A stretch of DNA of 64,000 nucleotides from Uranotaenia lowii (taxonomy: Eukaryota > Arthropoda > Insecta > Diptera > Culicidae): positions 232,949,102 through 233,013,101 of the forward strand of contig NC_073693.1 in NCBI RefSeq assembly GCF_029784155.1. The letters run 5' to 3'. Positions within the stretch are counted from its first letter, which is position 1; each line of letters starts with the position of its first letter. Positions 45,517 to 59,828 of the stretch are shown here, piece by piece. The translations under genes and the position numbers were made by a program. The notes below the pieces were generated by a model, which worked only from the letters and a program-made list of their open reading frames with translations, was not told the origin of the DNA and ran no database searches.

Positions 45517-46369
45517 GGGGAAAAGTTCATATAACGCCCCATGTGGCTAATACGCGCCACCCTTGTTTTGAAGAATCTGAAACATTTTAAGCCTGCAAAA
45601 TATTACCAATTTGTTTTAAATGCTGTGATTGGTCATGGCAAGTATGAATTTTTCCTTAAAATGCCCCTGTGTCGTGATTATTTTACAATTAAGGTTTTTC
45701 TTCATTTCGATCTAAATTTCAAAACACTTTGAATAAGGTGTCAAAAAGCAGAGAAAAACGAATAAGACAATATTTTCTGACACATCGATAGAGGAGAATC
45801 TAAATTATGATTTTATGCTAAAAAATCATACTGAACTCGCTAAGGCATGCTTTTCATGGGTATGTTCTATCACGGCCCATGTGCTCGTTAAAACGCGCCA
45901 ATCGTAGTAGGCTGAATATAGCATTAATTTTTCAAAAAGGCCAATTTTCATTGAAAATGAACAAAAAGTCTAAAACCATATTTTGAGCGTTAATTCAGCC
46001 CAAAAAATCTATTTTTAATTTTTTGTCAAATTTCTATTAGTCCTTTTTGATTTTCTTTTCAGTCAAAGTGTCTGTAAGTATTGGTGTGTTTTCGGTCTCC
46101 GGCTGCTCTCGGGTGTGTTCGGCTGCTAGGCGCGTATTGAATACACAGCGGCGCATATTTGCAACACAGTTTTGTTCTGTGGCTTTGAATATGGTTTTTA
46201 AAAATCGAGTTTTTGAAGAATCTAAAGCAATTTGAGTAAAGAAAAATCATAGGCATTTGTAGAAAACACTTTTCTTCAACGATTACAACCATTATTAACA
46301 CAATTTGTACGTGGAATACATAGAAAATCAGCGATTCGCTTAGGTGGCGCATAATAGGGCATGTTCCCC
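45517..46369. mobile_element. TA-flanked MITE with GGGGAA ends
   Basis: GGGGAAAAGTTCATATAACG at the left and its partial complement (GGTGGCGCATAATAGGGCATGTTCCCC) at the right are flanked by TA (45515-45516, 46370-46371). Inside, CCCATGTG...AACGCGCC near 45870 repeats the left terminal module (CCCCATGTGGCTAATACGCGCC). Size, TA target and G-rich ends echo the MITE at 456-1367, suggesting related families. It is non-coding; frames near 46.05-46.38 kb are not recognised. Confidence 0.68.
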
Positions 46370-46371
46370 TA

Positions 46372-47392
46372 CTCATACGACAGCGTTTTCAAATAGGATT
46401 TAAACAGATCCTTGCAACGTTACACGATTTGTCTATGTATCGTGTGACCAACATCTTTTAAATATGTGCTCGTGAATCTCGTTTTTAAGCTTTTTTTTCC
46501 TCAGGTTTAAGCTTTTTTTGCCTTAAGAGCATAGGAGATGAAAGCTCAAATCTGAAGAAAAAAGCTTAAATCTGTCAAAAAAGGGGAAATCTGAGGGGAA
46601 ATCTGAGAGATGTGCTCCATACGGTTTGAATAGCATTGCCGGGAAGTGGATTTAAAACGCTCCAAGGAAGTCTTGCATGTTTCGAGAGGAGATTCAATTA
46701 GTGTGAGTGTAATTGCTTGGAGGCAAACTGTGACGACGCCGACGCTGAGGTTGTTTTGAAAACAAGACCAGCAAGGATTGTGGAAATCACTCAATACAAT
46801 ATTGGTGCTGATTCGAGGCAGAGAGTGCATGTGACTTCAAGCGCAGCAGTATACTGAATTGCATGGAAGCAGACTGCATGCATGTGTGGAACGAATGAAG
46901 AAGTCCGAGGCCCCGCCGAGCATCAGCTGTTTGGCGGATTTGTTTACAGCGCTACTCAATAGATAGGTGCGACTATACATGTAAGTGAACGTTAGCTTAT
47001 CGTAGCCATAGAGTTTTAATCAGATCAATTCTTATCCAATATTTAACATAGTGTTGAGCACATAATATAAAGGGCTAAATGGTGGCTTAAAAAATTATAT
47101 TATTCGAGTTTAATTGAATTATTGCCATTATTTTGATCAATAATCATTGATCGAGGATCTTGGGGACTGACTGGCGGTCAATTGGTTGCGTTGATGACTA
47201 AAAATAAAGGGGTAAAATAGATTTGGTAACAAGTCTTGGCTTGCAAATGTATGACATTGAATTGAGGCGGATGTAATATTGTAACATATAACAACATGAC
47301 GTCACATTTCATTTCATTTCATTACATACAGTACATTCCAGATCCGTTCATTAAAAAAAAATCCATTTAATTCCATTTCATTCCATTTTATT
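46372..47392. other. Non-coding; AAGCTTTTTT inverted words
   Basis: Near 46480-46580, TTTAAGCTTTTTTT and AAAAAAGCTTAAATCTG form a loose inverted repeat. No gene is seen. Confidence 0.4.
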
Positions 47393-47893
47393 TCATTACA
47401 TTATGTTACATTACATTACATTACATTACATTACATTACATTACATTACATTACATTACATTACATTACATTACATTACATTACATTACATTACATTACA
47501 TTACATTACATTACATTACATTACATTACATTACATTACATTACATTACATTACATTACATTATATTACATTACATTACATTACATTACATTACATTACA
47601 TTACATTACATTACATTACATTACATTACATTATATTACATTACATTACATTACATTACATTACATTACATTACATTACATTACATTACATTACATTACA
47701 TTACATTACATTACATTACACTTACATTACATTACATTACATTACATTACATTACATTACATTACATTACATTACATTACATTACATTACATTACATTAC
47801 ATTACATTACATTACATTACATTACATTACATTACATTACATTACATTACATTACATTACATTACATTACATTACATTACATTACATTACATT
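47393..47893. repeat. (ATTAC)n microsatellite
   Basis: About 500 bp of the pentamer ATTAC with a few variants (ATTAT) and one one-base phase slip near 47720 (ACACTTACATT). An open frame HYITLHYITL through it is an artefact. Confidence 0.97.
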
Positions 47894-50285
47894 GGTTCGT
47901 TTAGCTGACTTCTAAATAGGTTTGCCTTCTTTTCTACAAAGTAGAAAAGCTGCCCACTGGTAAAATAAACAAAATACGGTGGTAAAATCGTGCGCAAAAT
48001 ATTTGGATTGCTTGTGGAGAGATATTTTGAAAAATTTCCTAATGGACAGCAAAACAAACTTTTTAAAGAAGAAAATGTAACTTATTAGTTTTTGTAAACA
48101 GTGCTCGTTCGATCTGAGCTTATTATTGAAACTCTTTGGTCGATTTGTTGTGTGTGTGTTTTTTTGATATTCAGGAATTATTGATTAAAATCGTCTTGTC
48201 AGTTTCGCTATCTTAATTAAGGAAAATAATGGACTTTCTGTAAGAATTGAAACTTGCATTAAAAACTAAATCAAGAAATTTGAAAATGAATTTTTCGAAG
48301 TTATAATAAGGAATAAATAAACAATTTAAACCCTTTAATTTAAAATTTCTATTTTTTCTAATTAAATAATATTCAACGGAAAATGATACACACATACGAA
48401 AAAAAAATTGAGAACAAAATTTGTCGCTTTTTCTATGTAAAACCTTGCTGTTGTGAATTTGTTACTTAATGAATGAAAATCAGGAATCGAATTTCAAAAC
48501 AATTAAAAAATGGTTACAATGTTGAAAAGTAAGATAATAAAGTTGGACTGTAAGTGTCATATGTTTCAGAAGTGCCCACTGGAAAACTGATCCAGTGGAG
48601 AATTTAACTGCAGTTTAAATAACTTTCTACAAAGACAATTCAACACTTAAAGCCCATCGCCTTCTTTACTTCATAGAAGCACCAAGATATGTTAATCCAT
48701 AAAATGGTAGAAATTTTTGAAATTTTTTGAAAATTGTAAATCATATGATGAAACAAAATATGAACAGTACATTAAAATTTCACGGGAATCTTTTTGATTG
48801 CTTCTCTGTAGAAGCGAATATGAAGTATATTGCAAGAAGGCAATAAATGTATGCCTTAACCAGGAAAAAAATATTTCAAGTATTTCATTCCAATAATCAT
48901 ATTAATTTCCCTATTTGACTGCTTCAGATTTATCATTCCGTTAAAACACAAAACAATAATTTAGGAGCCAAGAGATATACGCAAATACAAAATTCATAAC
49001 CATCTGCTGGTGTATATTAAGGCATACGACGGCAAAATTAGTGTCATTTTTTTTTAAAGTAGCCTTTACATTTCATTACGTGTAGCTCAAATGTTCAATA
49101 GATAACTTTTCAGCAAATTCGTCCAGAAATAGCAGTAAAAATTTTGGAAGCGATCCATTCAGTCCCTGAATAAGCGCAACGAGTTTTAAATTTGAGAAAA
49201 TTCGTATGGGAAAACAAAATTTTTAATTCAAAGATCGCCAGAGATGTACTGAAAGTTCCAAAAAATCAACTTTGGATGAAAAAAAATTACTTGATTTTTG
49301 CAGTATAATTCTTGTGAACAAAGCAACAATCTAAATAACTTGTACCCCAGAAAAGTTATTCGATGTTATTCAAAATTTTTATAACTATGGTTATAACTTT
49401 TTCATAAAATTCTTAGCTGCTTGTCATGTTAGCCAAAAATGATGCTTAAGAATAGTCAAAACCAAAAATCAAAGACCGACTTCATTTGAAGCTAACTTGA
49501 ATTTTCTGGATAATTTAATGTCCCAAAAATTACTTCTTCCATACAAAATTTTACACTGATGCTTGGTGACCCAGAAAGTCATTTTTGGCAGCGCACTAAT
49601 GACCCAGAAACATGAAATCGTATCAAAAATGATAACTTAAGTTGTTTATAATGGTGTTGCGAATCGCAACTCCAACAAAGTTCGTATAAAATGTCATCTG
49701 AAGTCAGTTTAAATCGGTTATGATAGAAAGTCCGTCATGTTTGTAAGTTTTGAAACGATTTTGCTAACACGTTTGCTTCAAGTAAGAAAATCATTGTTAT
49801 GTTCTCTCTACAACTATCCATTACCATACCATTTTAAATACAAAGGATTCTCTCTCTATTGCAAACCCTCGTTCTAGATGGCTAAAAATTAGATGGGAAC
49901 TGAGTAATATTAATCAATGAGAGAACTGAAAATTATAGTCGCCGATTTGAAGGCTATGAGAGCAAAATCATGCGCTCTCTTGCATTCTTTCGCTAGGTAC
50001 GATAACGCCCAATTGGTGTAGTTTTAGTCGCTTAAGAAGGAAATGAAATTTATGTATGTATATTGCCTCTACTTTGGTAGGTAACTGCTTTTTTTCAACT
50101 TTTATACGATCTTTCTATAATATTAATGAAACGTATATCAAAACAGCATAAGAATATAGCTACTAAAATGTTTGCTGGGGAGTTTGGCGGACCGGTTTTA
50201 AATTTTTAACCTTAAGCTTTTAAGTGATTAATAAACTCTTACATTTAACAAACAATCCCACGGAGTGGAAAATGTATATAATTCA
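47894..50285. other. AT-rich non-coding
   Basis: About 2.4 kb without recognisable genes or repeats. Confidence 0.4.
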
Positions 50286-51300
50286 AAAGTACACAGCAAA
50301 AAAACTGAATCCTTAACAACACTGAAATTGAAAACCTTAAAAATTACATGACGTCGAAGGCGAATACCTTATGTAAATTTATAGATTGTTAAAAGTTGAA
50401 TCCTTACCAGCATTTCAAAGACATGAATATTACTTGACACGAAACGTGATAATTTGATGTGATTTTCCATCACATATGATGTAAATAAAAAGAAGCATGA
50501 CATACGCCGGAATTTTCAGTGCAAATTAAATATTACACGACTTAAATATTTTAAAAGTCTTTCAAATTTCACACGTCTGTTGAAGTTTTACAGATGTGTA
50601 ATATTCAATTCGCTCTGAAAATTTCATCATATGTGATGCTTCTTTTTCGTTACATCAAATGTGATGGAATTTTACAATTTTTGTTGGTCAAATTTCGTAA
50701 AATTACACGAAATGGAATGTGATCACATTGACTTTTAATTTAATCAATATTAAATCACAATGAACGTGATAAATTATAAACTTTCAAGAACCGGACCAGA
50801 AAAATGTAAAAAAGTGTCAAGTCAGGTCGGGTATCAAAGTATTGTGTTTAAGCAGTTTTTTCGCGAGTAAAGTTCCCGGAGGTCTTCGTTGTTCAACTTT
50901 GGATCCGGGGTACTTCGGGGCAGAAAATAAATGTGGGAAAATGACTCTTAAAATAAAAATCTTCGTCCCTAAATAAAATAAAATAAGTTAATTATAAATA
51001 GATAAATCTCTCAATAATAATAAGAGATGAGGAAACTCCATTATTGAATCATATTAATAAAAAATAAAACGAAACAAATTTCCAATTGGAAAGCTTTCCT
51101 TCCTTTATTCAGTGATTTTAAAGTTTACATCATTTTATTTTACGCGCTACAAAACTTTACATTATTTTATTTTACACGTTGAAAAATAATTGCGTCTAAT
51201 TGAAATTGCGTCTAATATTCAAGTAGCACTGAAAATTCCGTCATGTATAATGCTTTTTTGCATTTACATTACATGTGATGTGATTTGATACTCGGATTAA
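50286..51300. repeat. Inverted-repeat (MITE-like) region rich in CATCACAT words
   Basis: AGAAGCATGACATACGCCGG...ATATTACAC (about 50490-50540) is matched in inverse by GTGTAATATTCAATTCGC...GATGCTTCT (about 50597-50645), a hairpin centred near 50567. Flanking GATGTGATTTTCC and GATGGAATTTTAC extend the arms. CTGAAAATTCCGTCATGTATAATGC-like sequence at about 51227 is a further partial copy, and the 2.5-2.87 kb region shares the same words. Outer ends are unclear. Confidence 0.5.
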
Positions 51301-53199
51301 TTTAATAAACAAATAATCAATTTACACGCAATTTACTTTGACCACTTTTTGATCCGATCACTACATTATTTTACATTAAGTTTGATTCCATTACATTCCA
51401 TTTCATAATACATATTAAGAATATTTATTCTACAAAAACCAGTTATGTATCTTCTGGACTGGATTTTAGATTGAAACAGTCTGTTCTTTTTGTCAAAATC
51501 TATCACGATGGCATGAAAATGTTGAATGTCAACCAAAACGGAACTCCAAACTTCTTAATTTCTTCCAGGAAATTGATGCAAATAGCACTACATAAATTGC
51601 CGGAAGTCACTCATCATGGGTACTGGTGCTATAGCCACGATTAAGTCTTATTCCAGGAAGATCCACCAGGGCAAACCAAAACCAATGTCTGAGCTTCTAG
51701 GTAATGATGACAGCATTGAACTATTCCAACTTTCAAAATCGCTTTGAAATTGAGATGGTTTCAAGTGAGTTCAACCTTAAATATCTAATATTTGCTTCCA
51801 AAGATTAACCTTGAACAGTTGAAAAGTTCTCAAATTTTCAGGGAATTTAAAAAAATGGTTTGTAAATTGGTTAAAATCAAATCGGCCTTTTAAACCAACC
51901 TAACAATAGTTGAAGAGACAGTTGAAATGAGGTTAACAGTCCACGTCGCCTTTAACGATTTGCATTTATAAATAACTTGGCATTAAATGCCTTTTTCGAA
52001 ATGTCTACTTCTTAAGACTCAGCACAACTTTTGAAAAGTCATAATTCCTATTAAACTTAAATGCAAAACTCTGAGCAAATCCTACAATAAAGAACAAAAC
52101 TTCAAGCCAAGACGTGGCTCTCGGTACGACGACGATTAAAGTTAAGAGGGAAAAGTCAAGTTGGGTGGCTAATTACGTGGAAAATTTATTTACATTTGGT
52201 TAGGTTCTGATGTGTATGTACAAAACCAGCAACCGGCATTTCTTTTCGGTTTTAACTTCGCCCTCGTGATGCGACTGATTCTTCAACCAAAAGCGAGTGT
52301 AGAATTTGAGTTCTCCCCCTGTATATTTAGCTGCTTGCCTTAACCTTGGCGAAACATCGACGCTGAAAGATGATAATCGGTCGAAAAACTTTCCCCCCGA
52401 GAGGAGGGAATCAATTATGATTTCAGTTCATTTGCATACATTTAATGATGCGGATTCTTTCCTGGAAAATTGGTGCTCCCCTGCCGGGTTTCTTGCGGGT
52501 TTATTTATGGGGAAAAATTGCTTGAGGATCGCTTCGGTTGATTGCAAATTTGTGTGGATCAACTTTTGGAGTAATTAATCTATTGCTTTTAATTTGCTTC
52601 CTTGAATTCATTAAACTTCGAGTAGCCGATATGAAAGGTGGGAGGCAGGTGCACAAATTGACAGAAAAATTCCATCCGCACATTTTATGCAAATTTTAAA
52701 TGAATTTGTTATCGCTTTCTTTCCTCTTTAATAAATTCAAACAAAATTGTTGAGAGCATATATCTACTAACCTTAATATAATAATAAGGCAAATATTTGA
52801 TTCTATCCTTTTTTATACATGGCGTTGAAAATTTTAAACAATGTCCCTCGAGTTATAGTCTTTTGAGTGCTTGAAGCGAGAATGCTTCCATAAATTGTTT
52901 TAGAAAGCCTCAGATCCGCCACCCGCCTTTCCTAGCTATTACCGAGTGCATTAAGTCGCTGTCTTCGCTAAAAGGATTTTTATGCGCATATCCTTAGCTC
53001 CTGTCTGTTAAATTATGATTGCTCGCGTATGCTGTAAGTGACGCATATCGAAGTACGACATTCAGGAGACGTGTTCAATTTACTTTATCGTTGCTTTTGC
53101 TTTTGATGAAAAGGCATTTATTACCAGAGACCAAACGAGAGAAGCGACATGGCTAGAGAACGGGATGCGTACATTTGAGCTATTCGACAGCACCACCAA
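51301..53199. other. Non-coding stretch
   Basis: No supported gene. A 90-codon frame at 52306-52578 without an ATG near its start has no recognisable motif. Confidence 0.4.
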
Positions 53200-53517
53200 A
53201 TGCCACATCTGTGTATGTTCGTCTACATTATCATAACCGGCAATGTTAGACTACATACTTACTACCACACTAAATCTGTAGACTCCCAAAATTCATATGC
53301 GCCGCCTGTTTCGCACAATAAAACGTCGCTGTTTGAAGAAGTGGGCTGGCGTCGGGCCAAAAAACGTCGACAGACCATCAGCCGCCATGCAGCTAAATAT
53401 CCTCTCCTATACGATGCTCACTTGCCGGAGGTGGACTGGACTAAAGGGAGGTTATGTTATATTTTGGATGATGACCTAGCGCGCTCGAAATACACACAAA
53501 TTCTATGTTTTGTTTAA
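53200..53517 (+). CDS. Short open frame, unknown
   Basis: A 105-codon frame whose second half is basic then acidic (KTSLFEEVGWRRAKKRRQT, then HAAKYPLLYDAHLPEVDW). The sequence is GC-richer than its surroundings from about 53290. It might be an exon or transposon remnant; the N-terminal part looks non-coding. Nothing recognisable in family terms. Confidence 0.2.
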   Translation: MPHLCMFVYIIITGNVRLHTYYHTKSVDSQNSYAPPVSHNKTSLFEEVGWRRAKKRRQTISRHAAKYPLLYDAHLPEVDWTKGRLCYILDDDLARSKYTQILCFV

Positions 53518-53760
53518 CTACCGCGGGGCTGTGTGATGCATTGGTTTATAATAAATTATGTAGAGAGGGTAGCCCAAAAAAGCCTGAAAAGTGAAAACAT
53601 TTTTACAGTTTCATACTTAATTTAATTTAAAGTTTGACTTGATGGCTATGCTTTCGATATTAAAGCGATTCTGGTTTTTCTATGGTTGTGTCTGTTGTTT
53701 CTTGTTCCTGGTAGCTTGATTTCTTATAGCTTTCCGCTTCTTAATAATCTTTGTTGTATA

Positions 53761-55502
<1,742 letters not shown>

Positions 55503-55686
55503 ATATTGTCGAATGCCAAGTCATCACTTCTATTAGGAAAATAGAAAACATTGTATGCTATGCATTTTTTTTAATTCATTACTCATCATTTTAGGAGCTA
55601 AAAAATTCTAAGCTTTATGAAAAAAAAAAATCTGGACGCAGCAATTTTATCATCTTGAAATAATCAACGATCGTTGCAAATCTGCA

Positions 55687-56186
55687 NNNNNNNNNNNNNN
55701 NNNNNNNNNNNNNNNNNNNNNNNNNNNNNNNNNNNNNNNNNNNNNNNNNNNNNNNNNNNNNNNNNNNNNNNNNNNNNNNNNNNNNNNNNNNNNNNNNNNN
55801 NNNNNNNNNNNNNNNNNNNNNNNNNNNNNNNNNNNNNNNNNNNNNNNNNNNNNNNNNNNNNNNNNNNNNNNNNNNNNNNNNNNNNNNNNNNNNNNNNNNN
55901 NNNNNNNNNNNNNNNNNNNNNNNNNNNNNNNNNNNNNNNNNNNNNNNNNNNNNNNNNNNNNNNNNNNNNNNNNNNNNNNNNNNNNNNNNNNNNNNNNNNN
56001 NNNNNNNNNNNNNNNNNNNNNNNNNNNNNNNNNNNNNNNNNNNNNNNNNNNNNNNNNNNNNNNNNNNNNNNNNNNNNNNNNNNNNNNNNNNNNNNNNNNN
56101 NNNNNNNNNNNNNNNNNNNNNNNNNNNNNNNNNNNNNNNNNNNNNNNNNNNNNNNNNNNNNNNNNNNNNNNNNNNNNNNNNNNNNN
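55687..56186. other. Assembly gap, 500 N
   Basis: Exactly 500 N, about 190 bp after the CA array, which probably broke the assembly. Confidence 0.97.
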
Positions 56187-58288
56187 ACCTAGGTGGGTAT
56201 TCAACCATTCACGGTAACGTCAAAGGTAAAACGCTCACACGTAACGTAACGATTCGACGACCCATATATTCCTGTCGCTATGATGTTTGTACCCCTTAGT
56301 GGGTTTCCTGGTTTCGATTTTCTCTGTTAACGCAACAGATTAGCTAACACCACACAAAGCGGTCACCAATCACTAGCCAAGGATGTTTCCTCTCCTTACA
56401 CAAAACCCCTCGTTCTAATCCAGCTTAATGGGTCACCACACTAGGACAGTACGAATACATCACACGGAAATGTTAATGGATCAGCAACATCACCTCTGAA
56501 AAACTCTTATAAAAAATCGAAGAACCGTTTATCCTTCTGCTTCGGAAAAAACCGGACCGTAAGAGATTCAGCTATCGTAATAATAAATGGGAAAATAAAA
56601 ACGCGTCGCGTATATTGTAGGACTTGGAGCGGATTGTGGAACAGCTGATTCTGTTCCGGTCGCTCGGTGCAAGTGTACTGAACAGTCATCAACGACGTCG
56701 TCATGGTTTTCCAAACCCCCCGACCGAATCGTGTGGCTGGTTAGCTTGTTTGTTGGTTCAGATCGGCTCGTGGGTGGGTGGATGGGTGGTGCAAGAGAGA
56801 TAGACAGAGAGAGGGTTGATTGCTCACATCATATCGTGTGCTGCTGCTGCTAGCTGGGGTAAGAAAGCAGCTCAACCAACAGTAGGTTAGCGGCTCGTGT
56901 TGATGACCCCTCTTCTTTGCAGAAAACAGGGAAAAGTACCCAGCAGCAGCACAGAGAGAGATTCATCGGAGTCATCGTCATCATCATCGCGATGGAGAAG
57001 AGCGGATCACACTCGGGGATTGTTTTTATGGTTTTGCCTGCTTTGAGCAGCACAACAACAAAGGAAACATCCATCCAGCAATGGTCGTGAGAAATTTCCT
57101 GAATCGGGGAGTGGGAGATCGCTATAAAACCGATCGTTATGAGAGGAAATGTGGTTTTAATCTAATTGCGAGGAAACTCTCTTCTTCAAACAAAACGGAG
57201 GAGCTTCAAAAATGAGCAGGGTTAAAGCCTGAAATAGATAAGGTGTTTATTCGGTAATAAATATTTTGCTTTCCATCGTTTCATTCAAAATCTCAAAACT
57301 TTCCGCTGTTGATCTGCTGAAAAACAAAGATATTTTGATCCCTGTTCTAAAAACAACCTTGTACTTTGATGAAACAGATCGATGCTGTTCTAAGATAGGA
57401 TTTGCTGATGCACTAAACTTGCCTTGAACACAGCTGTAACAAAAAATCTAATTTTTACTCCATTCCAGATCCTTATCCTTTTTCTAACTCTGATCCGAAA
57501 ATAGATCATAAAATAGAGCCGGAAAATGACCCTTATACGACCTATGCAGATTTCCTACCCTAATCCTTGATAACAATCCTCATTCTAGACGGTTAACACG
57601 TTCGTCTCCATGAGACCTATATTCGGGTGACGGGTGTGTTTTCTAGGAAGCCCCGTCACATCAAAACGGGTGACGCTCTCTTACTCAAGTCAGCCGCTCA
57701 GTTTCGCCCGGGGGATAGCAACAGAGAGAGAATCCTTCCTATTTGAAATGGTCGTGATCAAAATTGCAAAATTACTACACTACTTGCAACAATTCTCACA
57801 AATTATTTTTCTCTGAGCACTGGTTTCTCAACATTTACTCAAATTAAATCATTTTTCCGCTCAATTGGACTCAATTTTACACAATTTCATTCATTGTCTG
57901 CACAATTCGCGTGATCATTGGTATATGTTCTCTCTGTTTTGCTATCCCACGGTTTCGCCACGCATTTTAGCACGTTCTTCCGAATGGGACCCGCAAAATA
58001 GCAAAACGCTTAAATCCGTAGATTTGGCAATAAAAACGAAATATGTACTAATTTTGCTCGTCAGGTAGTATTCCCGTTTATCCGCAGATTTCCTTTAATT
58101 TTTTTATAAACCGTAAAGGTGCTTGAAAAAAATTTCGACCATTGATCCGTAGATCCACACGTAGAAAATTATGGAGAATTTCTTTCGGTCCTCTCTCTTT
58201 ACTTTCACGCTCCGAGTTTTGTTTTTAGCCCGACAAGTAAAACTACAAAAATGACCTTGGCGACGAACATGTCTATACACTGTACACG
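56187..58288. other. Non-coding, possible small intron
   Basis: GC-richer patch at 56.6-57.1 kb with CTGCTGCTGCTAGCTGGG|GTAAGAAAG (donor, intron from 56859) and CCCCTCTTCTTTGCAG| (acceptor, to 56922). This would be a 64-bp intron on plus, a size usual for dipterans. The following ATG at 56992 opens only 33 codons. This could be the 5' UTR of a host gene, but no coding exon supports it. Confidence 0.35.
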
Positions 58289-58289
58289 G

Positions 58290-58520
58290 ATTTAAGTCCT
58301 GATCCTGAATCCTAAACGTAGATCTAGATTTCAACCTTGTTCCCGTATTTTGATCCCGATCCTGAACCCAGATCCTGGTACTGAATCTGAATCCGGTACG
58401 ATTAAATTTTGGATAGATGATCCCAAATCTGAAACCTCGAATTCTGATCACAGATCTTGATGCCGATTCTAATCTTGGGTACTCAACTTAAACATATATT
58501 CTGTTTACTTGATCCTGAAC
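58290..58520. repeat. Degenerate GATCCTGA(T/A)CC low-complexity repeat
   Basis: Phrases such as CCTGATCCTGAATCC, GATCCCGATCCTGAACCC and GATCCTGGTACTGAATC recur irregularly on plus. A similar tract is at 62048-62190. It gives chance minus-strand frames rich in R/D/Q and is not coding. Confidence 0.6.
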
Positions 58521-59675
58521 CCACTGGAAAGAAACACGTTTAGTGCACTTTGTGTCTTCGACTCGAATGGCCGAGACTAATCGTTCAAAGACGCTTTGCT
58601 GTTCAAATTCAATCTTTTGACAATTCTAGATTTTGTTTTGATTAGGTCGTATGAGCCATTCGGCGTGATTCGATAAAATCGCTGTTGAAGTTTTGAAACA
58701 CAATTTTAATTCTAGTATTTTAAATAACACAAACAGCACTTTGGAAATTTTGTATGCGATGTGTTAAAAGATGAAGAACATGCTAGTGTTTTCGATATAG
58801 CCATCAGCTTAGTTTTTTTAGTACAGATGTTCTTACGACGTTTGGTAACACCCATTTGGCACTAACGTCGTTTTGAAGAAACTCAAAATTTCATCTTAAT
58901 TTGATTGATCTTTTCTAAATATTTTTCATTTCTATCTATATTATTAGTAAACTGAATTTTAACGTGATAGGAAGCCGAAATATGTTACCTGGAAACAAAC
59001 GTTCAACACCCGGAATCGTTTCTGCGTTATACTGACCATCAGAAATGTTTCTTGTCGACTAATATTGCTGGCTGCTGCGATGATCGTTCAAAGAGAGGCT
59101 TATTTACAAAGCCGCGCATTATTTTGGCTGCCTCTGTGACCTCTGTAAAAATACGAAGCTAATATTTTCCCACCATAAATAAGCATTTTTTGAACTTACC
59201 TAGCATATTAAAGCCATCTTTTTTACAAGGCCGTTTAAACTATGCTGCTAACAACTATCTCCGATAGAATTTTCCAACTTCTTTACACATAACGAAGCGT
59301 TTTCTGGAAAAATGCAGAAGGTCGCTTAAACCACCACTCCGAACTGTTGTTTTGCGACTTTTTGCATGCACGGCAATTTAGTGCGATGCAAATAGTCGTT
59401 AAAACCAAATTGCACGCGAAAACGAGAAAGTCATTATGCGTCTTAATTTCAAATCATGTTCTAAAATTTATTTTTTGATCAAATGAATTCAAGTTTTTAC
59501 CTAACGTAGAATACATGTTTTTCAATCGTTTGCAGTAAATAACTCAATTTTGTTTATGTTGGTTCATACGACCTAATCAAAACAAACTCTAGAATTCAAT
59601 AATAAAATATCGATCTCATCGGTGAGCGATGAAGTGAGAAAGTTAAACATCTGATTTAGAGTTATAAGTTGTAAC
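58521..59675. repeat. Dispersed repeat (copy A) split by a transposon
   Basis: 58521-58625 plus 59593-59675 together match 61864-62047: CCACTGgAAAGAAACACG to TTAGAGTTATAAGTTgTAAC. The 967-bp element between them is absent from the other copy. Both copies lie next to a GATCCTGA tract, so a larger unit may have been duplicated. Confidence 0.85.
58626..59592. mobile_element. TIR element with AATT duplication and known empty site
   Basis: The ends are inverted repeats of 32 bp (CTAGAtTTTGTTTTGATTAG... with GTCGTATGA), two mismatches. AATT flanks both sides (58622-58625, 59593-59596). The paralogous repeat has the empty site GACAATTCAATAAT at 61962-61974, with a single AATT, confirming the exact ends. 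The length is 967 bp and no transposase frame was found. The superfamily is not assigned; a 4-bp AATT target with CTAG-type ends is not the usual TA or TTAA. Confidence 0.85.
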
Positions 59676-59828
59676 AATTCTTCCTTCTAAAGTTGATACA
59701 TATTAATAACTGAATAATTCGATAAATTTAACTTCATAATAAATTTTGTAGTAGAGGCTTAGAATTTAAACTTTCTAAATTTGCTTTTTGAATCTTAAAC
59801 TGCTTTAAGTTAGGGATATATAAAATCT

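Noticed and set aside
47403..47915. HYITLHYITL frame of 170 codons
   Set aside because: Reading of the (ATTAC)n array.
58104..58451. 115-codon R/D/Q-rich minus frame
   Set aside because: It arises from the GATCCTGA low-complexity tract.
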